Position numbers and translations under genes: made by a program
In this document: in pieces, positions 24,101 through 36,619 of the stretch
Position numbering within the stretch: position 1 is the first letter of the stretch
Layout: every line of letters begins with the position of its first letter
From: Mycteria americana
Lineage: Eukaryota > Chordata > Aves > Ciconiiformes > Ciconiidae
Assembly: GCF_035582795.1 (NCBI RefSeq)
Contig: NC_134366.1
Coordinates: 109,251,756 to 109,315,755 of the forward strand
Direction: 5' to 3'
Length of the DNA: 64,000 nt
Notes under the pieces: generated by a model
What the model saw: the letters and a program-made list of their open reading frames with translations, nothing else
What the model was told of the DNA's origin: nothing
Databases searched by the model: none

Positions 24101-27100
24101 GCATCACGTTGCCTGACGCTTCCCCTCCCTCAGGGTCTTGTTTCTGGGGTATTACGTTGTACAGAAGAGTGTTTTGTGTGTTACCGACAAGAAGTTCATG
24201 ATTTGTCTTCTTTTCCCTAGGTTAATCAGCACGGAAGGCTGCATGCTAATGAAACTCTGTCCAAAGAACGGATTATATACACAGCACGATCCAGGTACAA
24301 TTCATAATGCAAGCCGGTTTTCAATGATGGCCACTGCTATTAATTCTCTCCAGAGAGTCTGCAATTTTCGTGTATTAGAATAAAAGATTGTCCTGTGAAT
24401 AGTGATCCTTAGTGCTTCAGAGGTGAAAGGTTAAAAGAAAAATCTACATCTCACCTTCTGATTTTTTCCCTAGTTAAGTACTGTGTGAGTCATTAAGACA
24501 TCCCTTAAACCAGTTAGGTCCTAAGCTTCTCAGCTATGGATTTGCCTTGAAAACAACATAATTTGTGTAGTGCTTTTAGATTTAAAAACAAAACATTCTC
24601 TGTAAAGGCTAGGAATTGCTAATCTAAAGCTACTTCCAATTCTCTTGCCTACAAGTATTTAGAATATTATTTGCAGACTGAATAAATAAAACAAGTTGTT
24701 CCAAATTTTATTCTTGCAAGCACCTGCTGAGCAAACACAAAACCTACATTGGAACATGACTGTCTCTGGTTTTGATAGATCAGACAAGTCTAACAAAGAC
24801 CAATGCATACAGCATTAACTGAGAACATAAGTTAAAGATGAAGCGGCAGCACAGTGACAAAGAGTCAATAGTCGTTCAGATACCAAAACACTTTGTCCAA
24901 TGGAATTTGTATTGCAGGTTTACGTACAAATTGCAGGCAATGTGCATTTCAGACGTTTTCAGGATAAATGCAAAGTTTTAGAGGCAGGATGTGCACTTGT
25001 TAGACAAAACAAAGGGCCAAGGTGTTTAACAAATCATGACTACCGTACTCAAAGAGGCAAGTGATTGGGTGTCAGTGTTTGGGGAAGCTATCTTCTCAGC
25101 GAAGGCACTGAGAACCTTTAGTTATTTTTGACACCATAACTGCACATACTCAGCACTCCTAAACGAGTCAGGAAAGCACAAACTGGACAAGCAAAAAATG
25201 AGAACACACATAATAAAGTGTATTTAAATATATATATACAAAAATTATTAAGATGGAACAAACCCAGCAAGATAGGAGGTGTAGTTCAGCCAAAGTGGAA
25301 GATCAGTACCTCCTCTGCCAAAGAATGTATGGTCCGTTTTATGGCCACAGCCCTACAACTAGAAGGGAGGACATAGGGAAGTGATGAAAGAAGCTTAATA
25401 TTGCAGCAATAGCTGTGCACTGGATGTATAGTTGTCCACAGCATGATGTAAGGAATGTTTTCTGCATTAAACGTTGCCATTTCTCTACACAAAAGCATTC
25501 CTCCTATGCCTTGGAAACTAATGTTTGCTCTAACGGCAGAAAGAGTGAATCACAGTATACTCTGAAGTGCATGAAAGAGTTTTAATTGCCACCTAATTTG
25601 TCTTGTTTGAATTTAGAAAGGAATACTGATTTATTTTTGTCTGATGCATAAACATTTGGCACTGAATTAATCATAGTTCTGTTTTTGAAGCAAGTAGCTT
25701 CAGGGCTGATACTAATTCTAACATATACAGCCAGTACAGTATGCATGGAAAGTATAAACGTAAAGATAACAAGACTCCGTCTCTTCTCTTCCTAACTATG
25801 GTATAACATATATATCACTTTGCTACAATCTGTTAAAAACTAATTATTAACTAGAACTTATTAAGTAACTAATTATTAAGCTGGAAATTAAGAGCAGAGG
25901 CATTAGAGTACAATCTTGCCCACATGCTTATGAATAAACATTTAATTCCAAAAACAGGAGTTAGACTCTGAAATCACATAAATTTGGGGGAAAAAAAACC
26001 CAATAAGGTGTTTCTATAAAGTTATCAAACCTTTTTAATTTACAGAAAAACCCACAACTTATTATGCAACCAAAATGTGAAAAAAACCTACAGTGATTAA
26101 TTTCACTGAAAACAGCAAAGAAACAATAAAATGGTGAATAGAAAATACAAGTTATTCAGAGCAGAAAAGGAAAAAATAGACAAGCAACCAGACATTCCAG
26201 ACTTGCAGTGCTTCTCAAAACTACATTACTCAAACACTTTCTCTCCCAGGAGGGAATATTTTGGAATATATTTTTGTGACAAAGTCTTTCCTACCTTCGC
26301 ATGGCCTGTTGCCCACGCTGCCTGATTCTGTATTTCTCCAGGATGATGGCTGAACAGTGTCACCCCCCGCTGCAGGGACTGAAGTCCCTAGGGATGTGCA
26401 TGCATTTGATTCCCCAAAGACTGCAGGACTGCAGCTACACAGTAAGGTACAAAATCTTCCTTGCTTTGAGTGGGACAAAGACTAAAGGACACCAGCTTAT
26501 TTATCTGTGCTATGTTAACCAAGCAGAAGCTGACTGACTCTACTGACTGTTTTGCTCAGCGTGGATCTAACGTGCACAAGAAACACTATTTTTGCTGTGC
26601 TAAAGGGATTGAAGCCTAAAAAAAGAACTATTACGTATTTTGCATATACTGACACAACCTACTTGTTGGGTTTGTTTTGTATACCACCCACATTTGTCTC
26701 TCCTTAATGATAAAGTTTGTACCGATTTAAACTAGATTTGAAGAGAGGCAGTCTGTCATTAGAGCAAGTGATATAGTTGTAAAACACACACCAGCTTTCA
26801 GGCAGACAAGCCTCTCTTATAAATGATACCACATTGCATAACCAGTAACAAGCATAACAATAATATACAATTATCTGGTCAAGAGAATTATCGATCAATA
26901 GCATATAAACATTTATTTTGCTAAGTCTTAACTCCCCCTTCACTCAGTAAGAGCTGCTACTTAATAATATGTATTTTAACTAAGATGCTGATATATACCA
27001 TTTTTCTACTATATGAGCTTCATGATCGTGCACTATGGAGGGAAAGAAATACAATTGTATAAAAGTAGGACAAGACTCAGCTATTACTCACGGCTTTAAT

Positions 27101-28520
27101 AGTGCAGATATTTCTGTACATATATGTATAATAAACATACTTTGGTTGGTTGGTCTACTCATTTGTGTAAATGTTGTCAGGGTATCTTTACTAGCCAATG
27201 AGTAAAAAGAAAAAAATCTTATCCGAGTTTGGTAAGGGAGGTAGTTTCCTATATAAGGAGGAGCAGCAATCTATACACAAGGAACCTGGAGTGATTTCAT
27301 CCCCATCCCCTTCTGCAATGTTGTGAAAGGATTTGAGCAGCCTGAGTTTGCAGAAGACAGCTGGTGGCGGCTTAACATGTAATACTCTGTACTCGATTGC
27401 CTGTTTCCTCTAAGTAGATATATATTTCTTCTAAGTATATATATTCCTCTCCTCATAGCTCTTCTAGAAAGTCCTCCAGAAGAAAAACTGTTCTGGTGCC
27501 AGCACTATTGTTTGGATGCATTTTTTGGACAAAATTTTTTGGATGCATTCCTCAACCTGGGGCTGGGCAGCTGCCCAATCCCTTGTGACACTCGAGAAGG
27601 CAGCTGGACTTACTGGGCTGGAAGAAAACTCCTTCCTTTCTTCTCTGCAGGCAGGCAAGGCACCAGTTCCCTCGGAGGGCCTTCTGTGCCGGGGCAATCC
27701 CTGCGTCAAGCAGTGCTGCTGCGCCAGGCCTCCTTTGCATCGGCTGTGCTGGCACAAAGAGGGTCACAGGCCAAGTGTGAGTCACGGCTTAAAATAGCAG
27801 CGAGCGCAAGAGGGAATTTCAGACTGCAGCACAAAATGCCGTACAGGGCAGCACGGCAAACAAAACCGCTTTGACTGAAAAAGTGGGTATTTAAACACAG
27901 CTCGTTAGGGCCAGACTGATATTACAGTTAAAAAATGTTGGCATTCTGAAATAGTCCCAGCAGTGCAGCGCTAATGTAATACTCCTATTTAGATGCCTTG
28001 CTTTTTGCCTCCAAACGGAGGGTTATTTTCAAGAGGCATTGTCATTAGAAGTGAACAGCAGTCTGTAAGTGGGTAAAAATTAATCTGTTTCTGCTCTGTT
28101 CCTGTTCAACAACAGGGGAGCGTTCTGGGAAATGCCCGTGACAGGGAAGGCAAGATGGAGTGTTTGCATCAGAGGGCCTGACTAACATCGGGTGAGAACA
28201 ACGAGGTCTAAGGGCTCAGCCATGGCAGCTGCCTACGACGACAGGCAGGAGGAATGTCAACAAGGTGTCCAAGGGAAAGTGTGTAAAGGAAAGGTGCGCT
28301 AAAGGGAAATAACTAATACGAAGGTCAGGAGAGAACCAAGGAAACCAGCAGAGACAAGTAAGAGCAGAGACCAGAGGAAAAAAAGACTGAAATCTGCTGG
28401 AGGTTATTGGAGAGTGTCATCACCATGGGCTTTGAAACACAAGCCAGTGAGACAGACGATGCCCGCGCTTGTCTTCCGCTTGTAATCTTTTTAATATCGT
28501 TGCTGTTCCTGTGAGTCACA
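24101..28520. other. Gene desert between GMNN and C6orf62
   Basis: Mostly AT-rich with short chance open frames. A short direct repeat of TTTTTTGGATGCAT occurs at about 27520-27550. No exon, RNA gene or transposon could be supported. Confidence 0.5.
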
Positions 28521-28900
28521 GGCGCCAGCTTCCAGAGGGGAGGTGGGAGAGATGCCTTCACCCACCCCGCGGCCTCTGTCTCGCTGTAGCACGAACCAGC
28601 GAGTCACCATCCCCTCAGCGCGCTCCGGTGCAGCACAGGGCGACCTGCGCTGCCGGGCGTTTTAGCAGCACCTCCAGTCTGGGTAATTTTGGATGGCGAG
28701 GCCTTCCCTGGCACGCCGGAGGGGAGGCACGAGGGGTGGGCCATCGAACGCCTGCGCCCAGCACTGAAGATGGCGATTCTCTGTCCTCGCCTCGGGCCTC
28801 CCAGTGTAAAGAACCCAGCTCCAAGCCAGCCGTGTCCTCGCTTCTCTGTCACTGCAGGGAAGGCGAAGGCGGGAGGCACGAGCCTTTCCTTTTGGCATAG
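28520..28900. other. GC-rich patch, unexplained
   Basis: CpG-containing GC-rich DNA about 1 kb left of the C6orf62 island, open in several frames on both strands as expected from base composition. It could be an enhancer or an upstream alternative promoter; no motif decides. Confidence 0.35.
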
Positions 28901-28960
28901 GAATAAAAATGCTTACTTTCCTCCCAGGATTAGGTTTGCGTTTCTGGAATAGCAATTACT

Positions 28961-28996
28961 TAAAAATTAAGTAAGTGTAAAAAATTAAGTAAGTGT
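28961..28996. repeat. 18-bp tandem duplication
   Basis: Two nearly identical copies of AAAAATTAAGTAAGTGT in direct tandem, followed by a partial third. Confidence 0.85.
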
Positions 28997-29259
28997 AAAA
29001 ATTAGGCAGTCTCCTCAAGAAGCGTGACGAGCACGGCCGAGGAACACACCTTGTTACAGAGGGGCTGCCCGCTGGTTCCCGTTGCAAGATCAATACTGCA
29101 GGCAATCTTTTAGTCAAATGCTGGATTATTTCTTTATTATTTACAGTTTACTTCACATATGTATGCCGGGTTGAATACAAACCCCAACGAACGAAATTAA
29201 ACAAAACGTGCCGCTACAAGACTTGAAATCTGTATAACACGATAACACCACAACGCTTG

Positions 29260-29319
29260 AGGCTGGACTCGATGATCTTAAAGGTCTTTTCCAACCTATA
29301 TGATTCTGTGGTTCTGTGG
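29260..29319 (+). mobile_element. CR1 LINE 3'-end fragment (plus strand)
   Basis: GGCTGGACTCGATGATCTTA then AAGGTCTTTTCCAACCT and the ATTCTGTGGTTCTGTGG tail repeat are the standard CR1 3' terminus. Only about 60 bp remain, directly beside the C6orf62 CpG island. Confidence 0.8.
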
Positions 29320-29329
29320 AAACAAGGAT

Positions 29330-30450
29330 TCCCGTCAGGGACGACGGGCCGCGGCCGGGGGGCTGACTTTGGGAAAGGGCCCGGGGTCACGGAGGCGGGG
29401 GGGCTGCCCGGGCAGATACCACCTCAGGCAGGGGAGGGGGGCGGCGTTCCCTTCCTCCCCCTTTGCCTTCCTCCCCCTTTGCCTTCCTCCCTGCCCCCCC
29501 TTCTGAGAACGGCGTTGAGCAACTCCATCCGGGTCCTTGTCCCGCGGGCTATGCCCGACTCGGCATCACGTGGGGCAAGAGGGTGGTGACACGAGGAGTG
29601 ACAGCGCGGGGGGAGGAGGAGCAGGGAAGTGCGACCCGGATTCTTGGCGGGGCGGCGGCTCGGAGATGCTCTGCCGCTGTCGTACTCCCCTCTCATCCTC
29701 GCCAAAAGGGGAGTGTCCGTGGCTAGCGAAGCTGCGGCCGAGCCTTTCTGCCTGGAGCAAAATATTCTGTCCCCCCCGGGACCCGAGCGCTTGGTACGCG
29801 CCGGCAGAGCGCGCTTGCGCAGTACGGGCAGGGCGGTGCCTGTGTGACTCAGGCGCTGCCATTTTGAGTGGTCGGTCCTGGTCGCGTAGCTCGTCTCCGA
29901 GCTCGCTCCCGTGCCGAGGCACAGGCACAGGCGCAGACCGAGGCGCTTCCGCTCGCTTCTGCCGTCGCCTTCGAGGACGTCCCGGGGCCGCCTGGGCGAA
30001 GAGAGGCTCTCCTCAGCCCTTTCATCCTTCTCCCGGCCGTCCTCCGCCGTCGCTCCGGGATCTCTATGCCCGCCGTCCTCCGTAGGAGCCACTAGCGCAG
30101 GGGCCCGCCGCCGTCTCCTCCTCCTTCCGCCGCTGCCACCGCCGTCGCCTCTTCCTCCTTCTCCTCTTCCTCTCTCCGCCACCATTTCCCCGCTCCCCGG
30201 CACCGGGGCGCTGAGCTAGACTATGGGGACCAGGTTGGGGCTGAGCAGCGGCAGAGCGGGCGGCCCGGTCACCGTGTCCACTGCGGCAGGGATGGGGGGG
30301 CTCCGCGGCTTCGTGGCTTTATCTTGACATGGCTCCTCTCCGTGCTGCTAGCAGCGCCGCCGCCTCCACTGCTCCTCCTGCGCCCGCCGGCTGCGGGTAG
30401 CGAGCGGGCCACGGTCTCGGTCTCTTGTCTGAGTCTCTCAGTCTCTTGCT
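29330..30450 (+). promoter_or_regulatory. C6orf62: CpG-island promoter and 5' UTR region of C6orf62
   Basis: A dense CpG island lies 1.5-2.6 kb upstream of the C6orf62 start codon. Motifs include an NRF1-like GCGCTTGCGCAG near 29811-29822, an AP-1 site TGACTCA at about 29846 and a GCCATTTTG (YY1-like) at about 29858, a plausible start region. A spliced noncoding exon 1 is expected; the acceptor may be TATTCAG before about 31836. I could not fix the donor. Confidence 0.7.
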
Positions 30451-31531
30451 TAAGTGGGGGGGAAGTTTTGGGAGGGGTTCCTTTTTTGTTTTTGTTTTCC
30501 TTTCTTTTTTTCTTTTTGTCGAGAGAGGAGAGGGGAATACTTTTTCCCCTCTTCTTAACCTGGTCCGACAGATTTGCTAACCTAAAAACTTTTAGCCCCG
30601 GCTAATCAAACACCTGGGGGGGGAAAAATGTCTGGAGAGAGGAAGAAAATAACCTGATAATTGGGGATTTGCTTTTTGGGGGGAGGGTGTTTTAGAGGTT
30701 TAAAATTGCAACCTAGACTTGCAATTAAAAAAACCTCGCAAAATTTTTGACACCGAAAACCTGTTTTGCGAGAAAAGCAGGAGCAAAACTCTCCATGTTT
30801 TCCAAGTCGTGACCATGAAGTGAGAGGGGAGACGCCGAGCTACTGTGGGTGTCCCGCTGCCCTGGGCACAGGCCGCCCGCTGCAGCCTCTGCCGTCTGGT
30901 GTAGAGGGAGGCCTAAGGAGAAGCAAAAAGCATTGGCCATGCACAGCGTTGGCTAACCGTGCTCGCTGTGGAGTGTAGCAGCAGCAGAGAGAGAAGGATT
31001 CCCGGGGGATCAGCAGCCCAGGGAGCGTGTAAGGTTTTGGGGGATGTAGGGCTCTCCCACTGGTAAGGAGCCCGGGTTTGGGGCACTGATTTGGGTTTTA
31101 GTCTCTAGGTGAGATAATACTGTCCCTTGAACCCCTGCCCGCCCCTCGTCTATGGCCATCATGATCCCTCTTCTCTTTAGCAGCAGTAGCCTCAGGGCAA
31201 TGATGTGCCTGATGATGAGCAGGATGAAGTTAGAGATGACTCCGCTGTTTTTTCTCTTTGCTCCCCTGCAAACCAGCACTGTGTTGTCTGTAGTTGATTT
31301 TGTTGTTGTTGGCAGAGAAATGTCATACCTCCCAGGATGTGCACTCCTCCTTTGCACCCTTTTCTCTGCTCTCCACCAAGTGTAATAATTCTAAAGAAAA
31401 AAAAAAAAAGACGGGCAACATAGCAGTAGTGGAAAGCTGAGAATAATAATCAGTAGAGTCATGAATCTGGCTGGGGTAAAACGCAATTTGTAATTTCAGC
31501 TTCATTTTTTTTGTAAGCAGAGCAAAAATAT

Positions 31532-31565
31532 CCCCTCCCCCCCCCTCTCCCCCCCCCCCCCCCCC
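31532..31565 (+). repeat. Poly-C tract
   Basis: A nearly pure C run in C6orf62 intron 1, about 380 bp before the start codon; G-rich on the other strand. Confidence 0.9.
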
Positions 31566-31946
31566 ATGGATTGGGCTTGTGCCAGTTGCTTTTTATTGTA
31601 CCCATAAATTGTGATTTTTTTTTTCATTTTTACCCACTTATTCCTGCAGCTAAACTGTTCAAATTTTTGTCTTCAAAATTTTTAGGGTTTTTTTTCTTGG
31701 TTTATTGTAAAACCTCTTGTCCAGCCATGGCTGGACAACTACTTACTTTGTTTCTTGACCCCTCTGATACGACACTCTCGTAAAATAATCGCCTGAGGTG
31801 CGGTTTTGGGTTACATTTGCGTTTTATCTATTCAGTCGTATGAGCAGGAATAAAACGACTTGTTTCTGTTGTACTTGAGTCTTACGAAAAGGTTCCCATA
31901 GTTTAGCGACAGTTTCCAAAGGCTTTAGTACCACCTGTTTTACAAA

Positions 31947-34900
31947 ATGGGGGACCCAAACTCCCGGAAGAAACAAGCTCTGAACAGACTTCGTGCTCAG
32001 CTTAGAAAGAAAAAAGAATCTTTAGCTGACCAGTTTGACTTCAAGATGTACATTGCCTTTGTGTTCAAAGACAAGGTAACTTGGTTTTAATGTTTCTCTC
32101 TTACTGTTTTGTCTGTTGCAGTGCATGTTAACTATGCTGTGCGAAGTCTTGCTGTCTGATTGCATCTTATGGTTTATCCTTAATAGATTCCATTGACTTT
32201 TTAACACTTTTCTTTTAATTGCTAATTGCTATGATACTTAGTTTCGTCTGTTTCTAGTTTTGTAATGCAGAGGGTGCCATTGCCTCACTAAATGATTACT
32301 TGGTAACTTCTGTATTGGGTAAATATTTTTTGAAGTTAATACTGTAATTCGTTAAGCCTAATTGGGGTCTGAATTGCGTAATTGTTGGCTGTGAATAGTT
32401 GAGTTGAAAAGGGAGACCTGGCTGGAGCGGTTGCTGAAGTTACTGCGTTTATCTGGTTAAAGCAGAAGGGAGAACCTGGCAGTTGAAGGGAGGAGTCGCA
32501 CAATGCCATATTGAAGTGGCCCAAGCATGCAGGCATATGTGAAACTGCTGCTACCATTTTGAAAGGGAGCGGGGAGGGAAAAGAGGAAGACTTCATTTGC
32601 CTGGCTGCCTTGTCTGCTGTTGCTGGATGCTGTGTGTCTGGGCCAGGGTGGGGAGCCTCGTGGTATTTCTAAAGCTAACTATAGACCCAGAATTGTAGGA
32701 GTTTCTGTCCACAGAAGGTGAAGAACAGTGGGTGCTTATAGTAAGTGAATGTGCTGAACAAATGATGAGGAAGTGAAGATGGAAGCAAATGGCAACAGAG
32801 TACATAATGCAGGCAATGCGTGTAGATAAGCACTGAAATAGTTTAATCCCCTCAAATGTATAGTTTTTGCATTCACTGTAATAGTTACGTGGGTTTTAAT
32901 GAAGACTCTGTTCTTTGAACTTTTTTAATTGAAAAGTTCCCTTAAAATTCCTAAGTTCAACTTGATTTTGTTCATCAGTTCCAGTGCAAACAGAGATAGA
33001 TATAGTGGGATCTCACTTCTTGGTACTGTCTCATAGTAATAAAGAGAAATTTGAATGTTTAAGCAGTGGTATTAGATTTTCTTAGATGATATGACTTCAG
33101 TGGTTTTAGTTGGAGCGTTCATACTGCTTTTTGGTTGCTTTGTAGAAATTTGTCGCAAATGCCTGTTTTAAATCCTATAAAATTTGCTTATGTCACAGTG
33201 AACTGAAGATGTCCATCCAGTACCAGTTTGCTTAAAGTAGGAGTTTAGCTCAGCCTAGCTTGGTCAGCAAATAGTTGCCTGTTATGTATGTTCTGGCTGG
33301 GGGCGTGGAGGGTTATTTGATAAAATATGCTTTGTCCATCATATCATTCTTAAATAGATCAAGACTTCCCACGAGATATTAGAGCTGTTAGAAGCAGACA
33401 TACAACTTTAAGCGATTTTACATACAGCAAAAACTTCTTCCAAATTCCCCATAATGTTTTGGCCTCACTTGAGAGATACTGAAATGTTTGTAGTGGGTAT
33501 AAAAGTTACTTAGCAAATTAAAATAGTCCTTCTTTGAGAAGGCTATGACTTGTAGCTAACTTCAGATTGGATCTTGATCACCCACTGTTACCAACCGTGG
33601 CATTGAAAGACTTCACTTTTCATAAAAGGCCAACTTTAAAGTATTGCAAAGGGAAAACCAAGTGTTACTTGATTTGCAAAGAGAAGCTTGCAGAGGGCTC
33701 TTGGTCAGCCCAAAGTAATATATTCTACATGATGAAAGGGCAGTTCTGTTAATGTTTAGATACAGCTTTAATGTTTGCAAGATTGGCATGTAAATCTGCA
33801 TCTCTGGAGACTACAAAAACTTGTTCAACTTTTTTCTATAAAAAGTTGTTGGACTGATTCTGTTTAATATATAAAATTTTGCATATAAATTTCAGTGTGG
33901 TTTGTGTCAAAAGTCCTAACTTTGTGATGTGCACTTTACACGTGAATGCTAACAGAAAATCACAAATTTTGAAATAAACTATTATCTATAATTGCCTAGA
34001 AAGGATTGTAATCTTAAGGTAACCTGTGCTTTTTTTTAGAAGAAAAAGTCAGCGCTTTTTGAAGTGTCTGAAGTGATACCAGTCATGACCAATAATTATG
34101 AAGAAAATATCCTGAAAGGTGTGCGGGATTCCAGCTATTCTTTGGAAAGTTCCTTAGAGCTTCTGCAGAAGGATGTAGTACAGCTTCATGCACCCCGCTA
34201 CCAGTCTATGCGCAGGGTAAAGTTCCTTGTTACACTTGCTGAATTTTAGTTTTTCTACACTTGTGCTGTTCTTTGTGAATCTTAAGGTTAATCCTGCTTT
34301 TTTATTTTCTTGGCTTTTCTGCTGGATGAGGGTTCTGCAGGCATGTGTTTATGGGGTATAGTCTGAAGGGTAACAGCATATGTATTCTGAAATTCTGTTT
34401 AAATATGTAGTGCTCAATCTTTACTTTTTAGCTGTCTCATTGAAATATGCCTTGGGAATTATATCTTCTTGCCGTCCTTGTCCTTTTGTAGGCATGTGTT
34501 AATTCTTGCAACAACTCTTGCTGTACGACTAAGTGGGGTTTTTAATGAATATTGGAAGATAGACAGTCTTTGCTAATGTTTTCTTAAAGTTGGAATTTAT
34601 ATTAACTGGATACTGATATTAACACTTAATGGAAGGCAAGGAAGACCTTAGTTGTGCTATGAGTAATACAAATGGAAAATTACACAAACATGGTAATAAG
34701 TACCATCTTTATATTATGTGCCTGTGTAGATAAATTGCTCATCTGTATCTTGGACTAATGGAAGGAATGTAAGTACAGAACTTTACTACTTTACAGGATG
34801 TGATCGGCTGTACCCAGGAGATGGACTTCATTCTCTGGCCTCGTAATGATATTGAGAAGATAGTCTGTCTCCTGTTTTCTCGGTGGAAGGGATCTGATGA

Positions 34901-36619
34901 ACCCTTTAGGCCTGTTCAGGTATTTGTTTTTGTTTTTTAACTTCAATAAGTAACTTACACCTGGAGGGGAGGATACCTACTCTCTCTTCTTAACCAATAA
35001 GTTGATATGGTATATGACTTCTGTGGATGTTAGAAAGTATGCTGTCTGTTCTTATTTATAAAGCAGTCAATGTTTTGAATGCCAAATTCTGCTTCCTATC
35101 CTTATGCACTGTTATATTAGCACTTCCAAAACTTAAGTGTCTGAAGGACCTTTGCAAATGACATGTCTGTATAAATACATATATCATGTTAGTATTTGCA
35201 GAAGTGGATTAGATGTGGCTCTTGGTACAATTGAATCTTTGTCTAAATATGATGGTGTCATTAAGGTTCTGCAAGTATCCCAAGTTGCTGTATTTTGTTA
35301 GATGAAAGAGGGTCTGAGATGAATGGAATTTTTGCATTATAATTTTACCTTGAAATAAATTTCAAACACTTTAGACTATTTTTTTCCGTAGCCAGCTTTA
35401 GCTGTTTACATTCAGATTTTTGAACAATGTTATATGTATTTTCTGTGTTGGTTCTGCAATAACAAGTTACTGGAAGAAATGTGGTGTATTGCTGATGAAC
35501 AGGGATGTTCTGCCACAAGCTAAATCTGGTTTTATAAATGCAGTTAAAGTTGTACCTTTGAATTGTTAATAATGTCATTGCAATGACCAATGTCAGTGTT
35601 GGCAGAATGAAACCAGGGAATACTTTAAATTGTGCCAAGACTCAAGTGTGTCGTCACTGTGGTCCCCAATTTCTGCTTTTCAGAGATAAGAAAGGAAAGA
35701 AAAGTGGTTGTAAAGCCCCATATTGAAGGGAATTAATTGGTTAAATGTGAGCTTTAGCTTAATAAATATTTTATTCCCCTCCCTCACACAATGCAGGCCA
35801 AGTTTGAATTTCATCACGGTGACTATGAAAAACAGTTTCTGCATGTTCTGAGCCGAAAGGACAAGACTGGAATTGTTGTCAACAACCCTAACCAGTCAGT
35901 GTTTCTCTTCATTGACAGACAGCACTTGCAGGTGAGCTTATTTTGTCCCTCTTTTTTTGATGAGGGTGTTTTAATCATAAAATGCCTTTTCTTCTTAGAA
36001 ATATCAGTGATTTTACTGCAAAATACTCGAGTAGAAAAATTGATCGTGCATTCATGCTTGTATTTCAGCAGTTTCAGAGGAAACTTATGCTATAAATAGG
36101 ATTCATACCTGCAAAAACTAGCTATGGACCACAGATGTGTTCACATAGAATTACTTTAATGTTCTTGTATTAAAAATTAAATAAGTTCTAAAATAGACAT
36201 AACGGTGTTGTGGAAAAATTAAAACATTGGCTTAATTTGGGTGATACTACAGAAATTATGCAAGTGAAGAATGAACAGAATAGTGAAAATATTTTAGGCT
36301 TTAGAGGTCGCAGACTAATTTTGAGTTCAGGCTGTTTATACGGATGAAATAGTGGCTTTTAAATGTCTGTGGTGTTCCTCCACAACCAGCAGCAAGCTAA
36401 TAATTGGGCTGGATCTGCTGTGGGTGTCTGCCTGTTAGTCTTGAGTTAACTTTCATGTTTAATTGCTGTTCTTTGGGTTTTCTTTGCCTCTAGACTCCAA
36501 AAAACAAAGCTACAATCTTCAAGTTATGCAGCATCTGCCTGTACCTGCCACAGGAGCAGCTCACTCACTGGACGGTTGGTACCATAGAGGATCACCTCCG
36601 TCCTTACATGCCAGAGTAA
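31947..36619 (+). CDS. C6orf62: C6orf62 orthologue, conserved protein of unknown function
   Basis: Five coding exons: 31947-32075, 34040-34216, 34797-34919, 35797-35931 and 36494-36619. All join in phase 0 with GT-AG introns, giving 229 aa, the length I recall for the human protein. It starts [20 protein letters not shown] and continues [20 protein letters not shown]; later landmarks are [60 protein letters not shown] and the end [12 protein letters not shown]. There is a basic N-terminus and no signal peptide, membrane segment or familiar catalytic motif. Every exon is an exact multiple of three, so skipping any one internal exon keeps frame. Function is not established; the sequence seems almost unchanged from mammals, which implies strong constraint. 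Confidence 0.97.

Noticed and set aside
27512-27874. 120-codon open frame in the desert
   Set aside because: Overlapping open frames on both strands with no motif; chance in a GC-richer patch.
29424-30203. 259-codon open frame on the minus strand, Arg/Gly-rich
   Set aside because: It lies antisense in the C6orf62 CpG island; GC-rich DNA has few stops, and the translation is low complexity with no domain.
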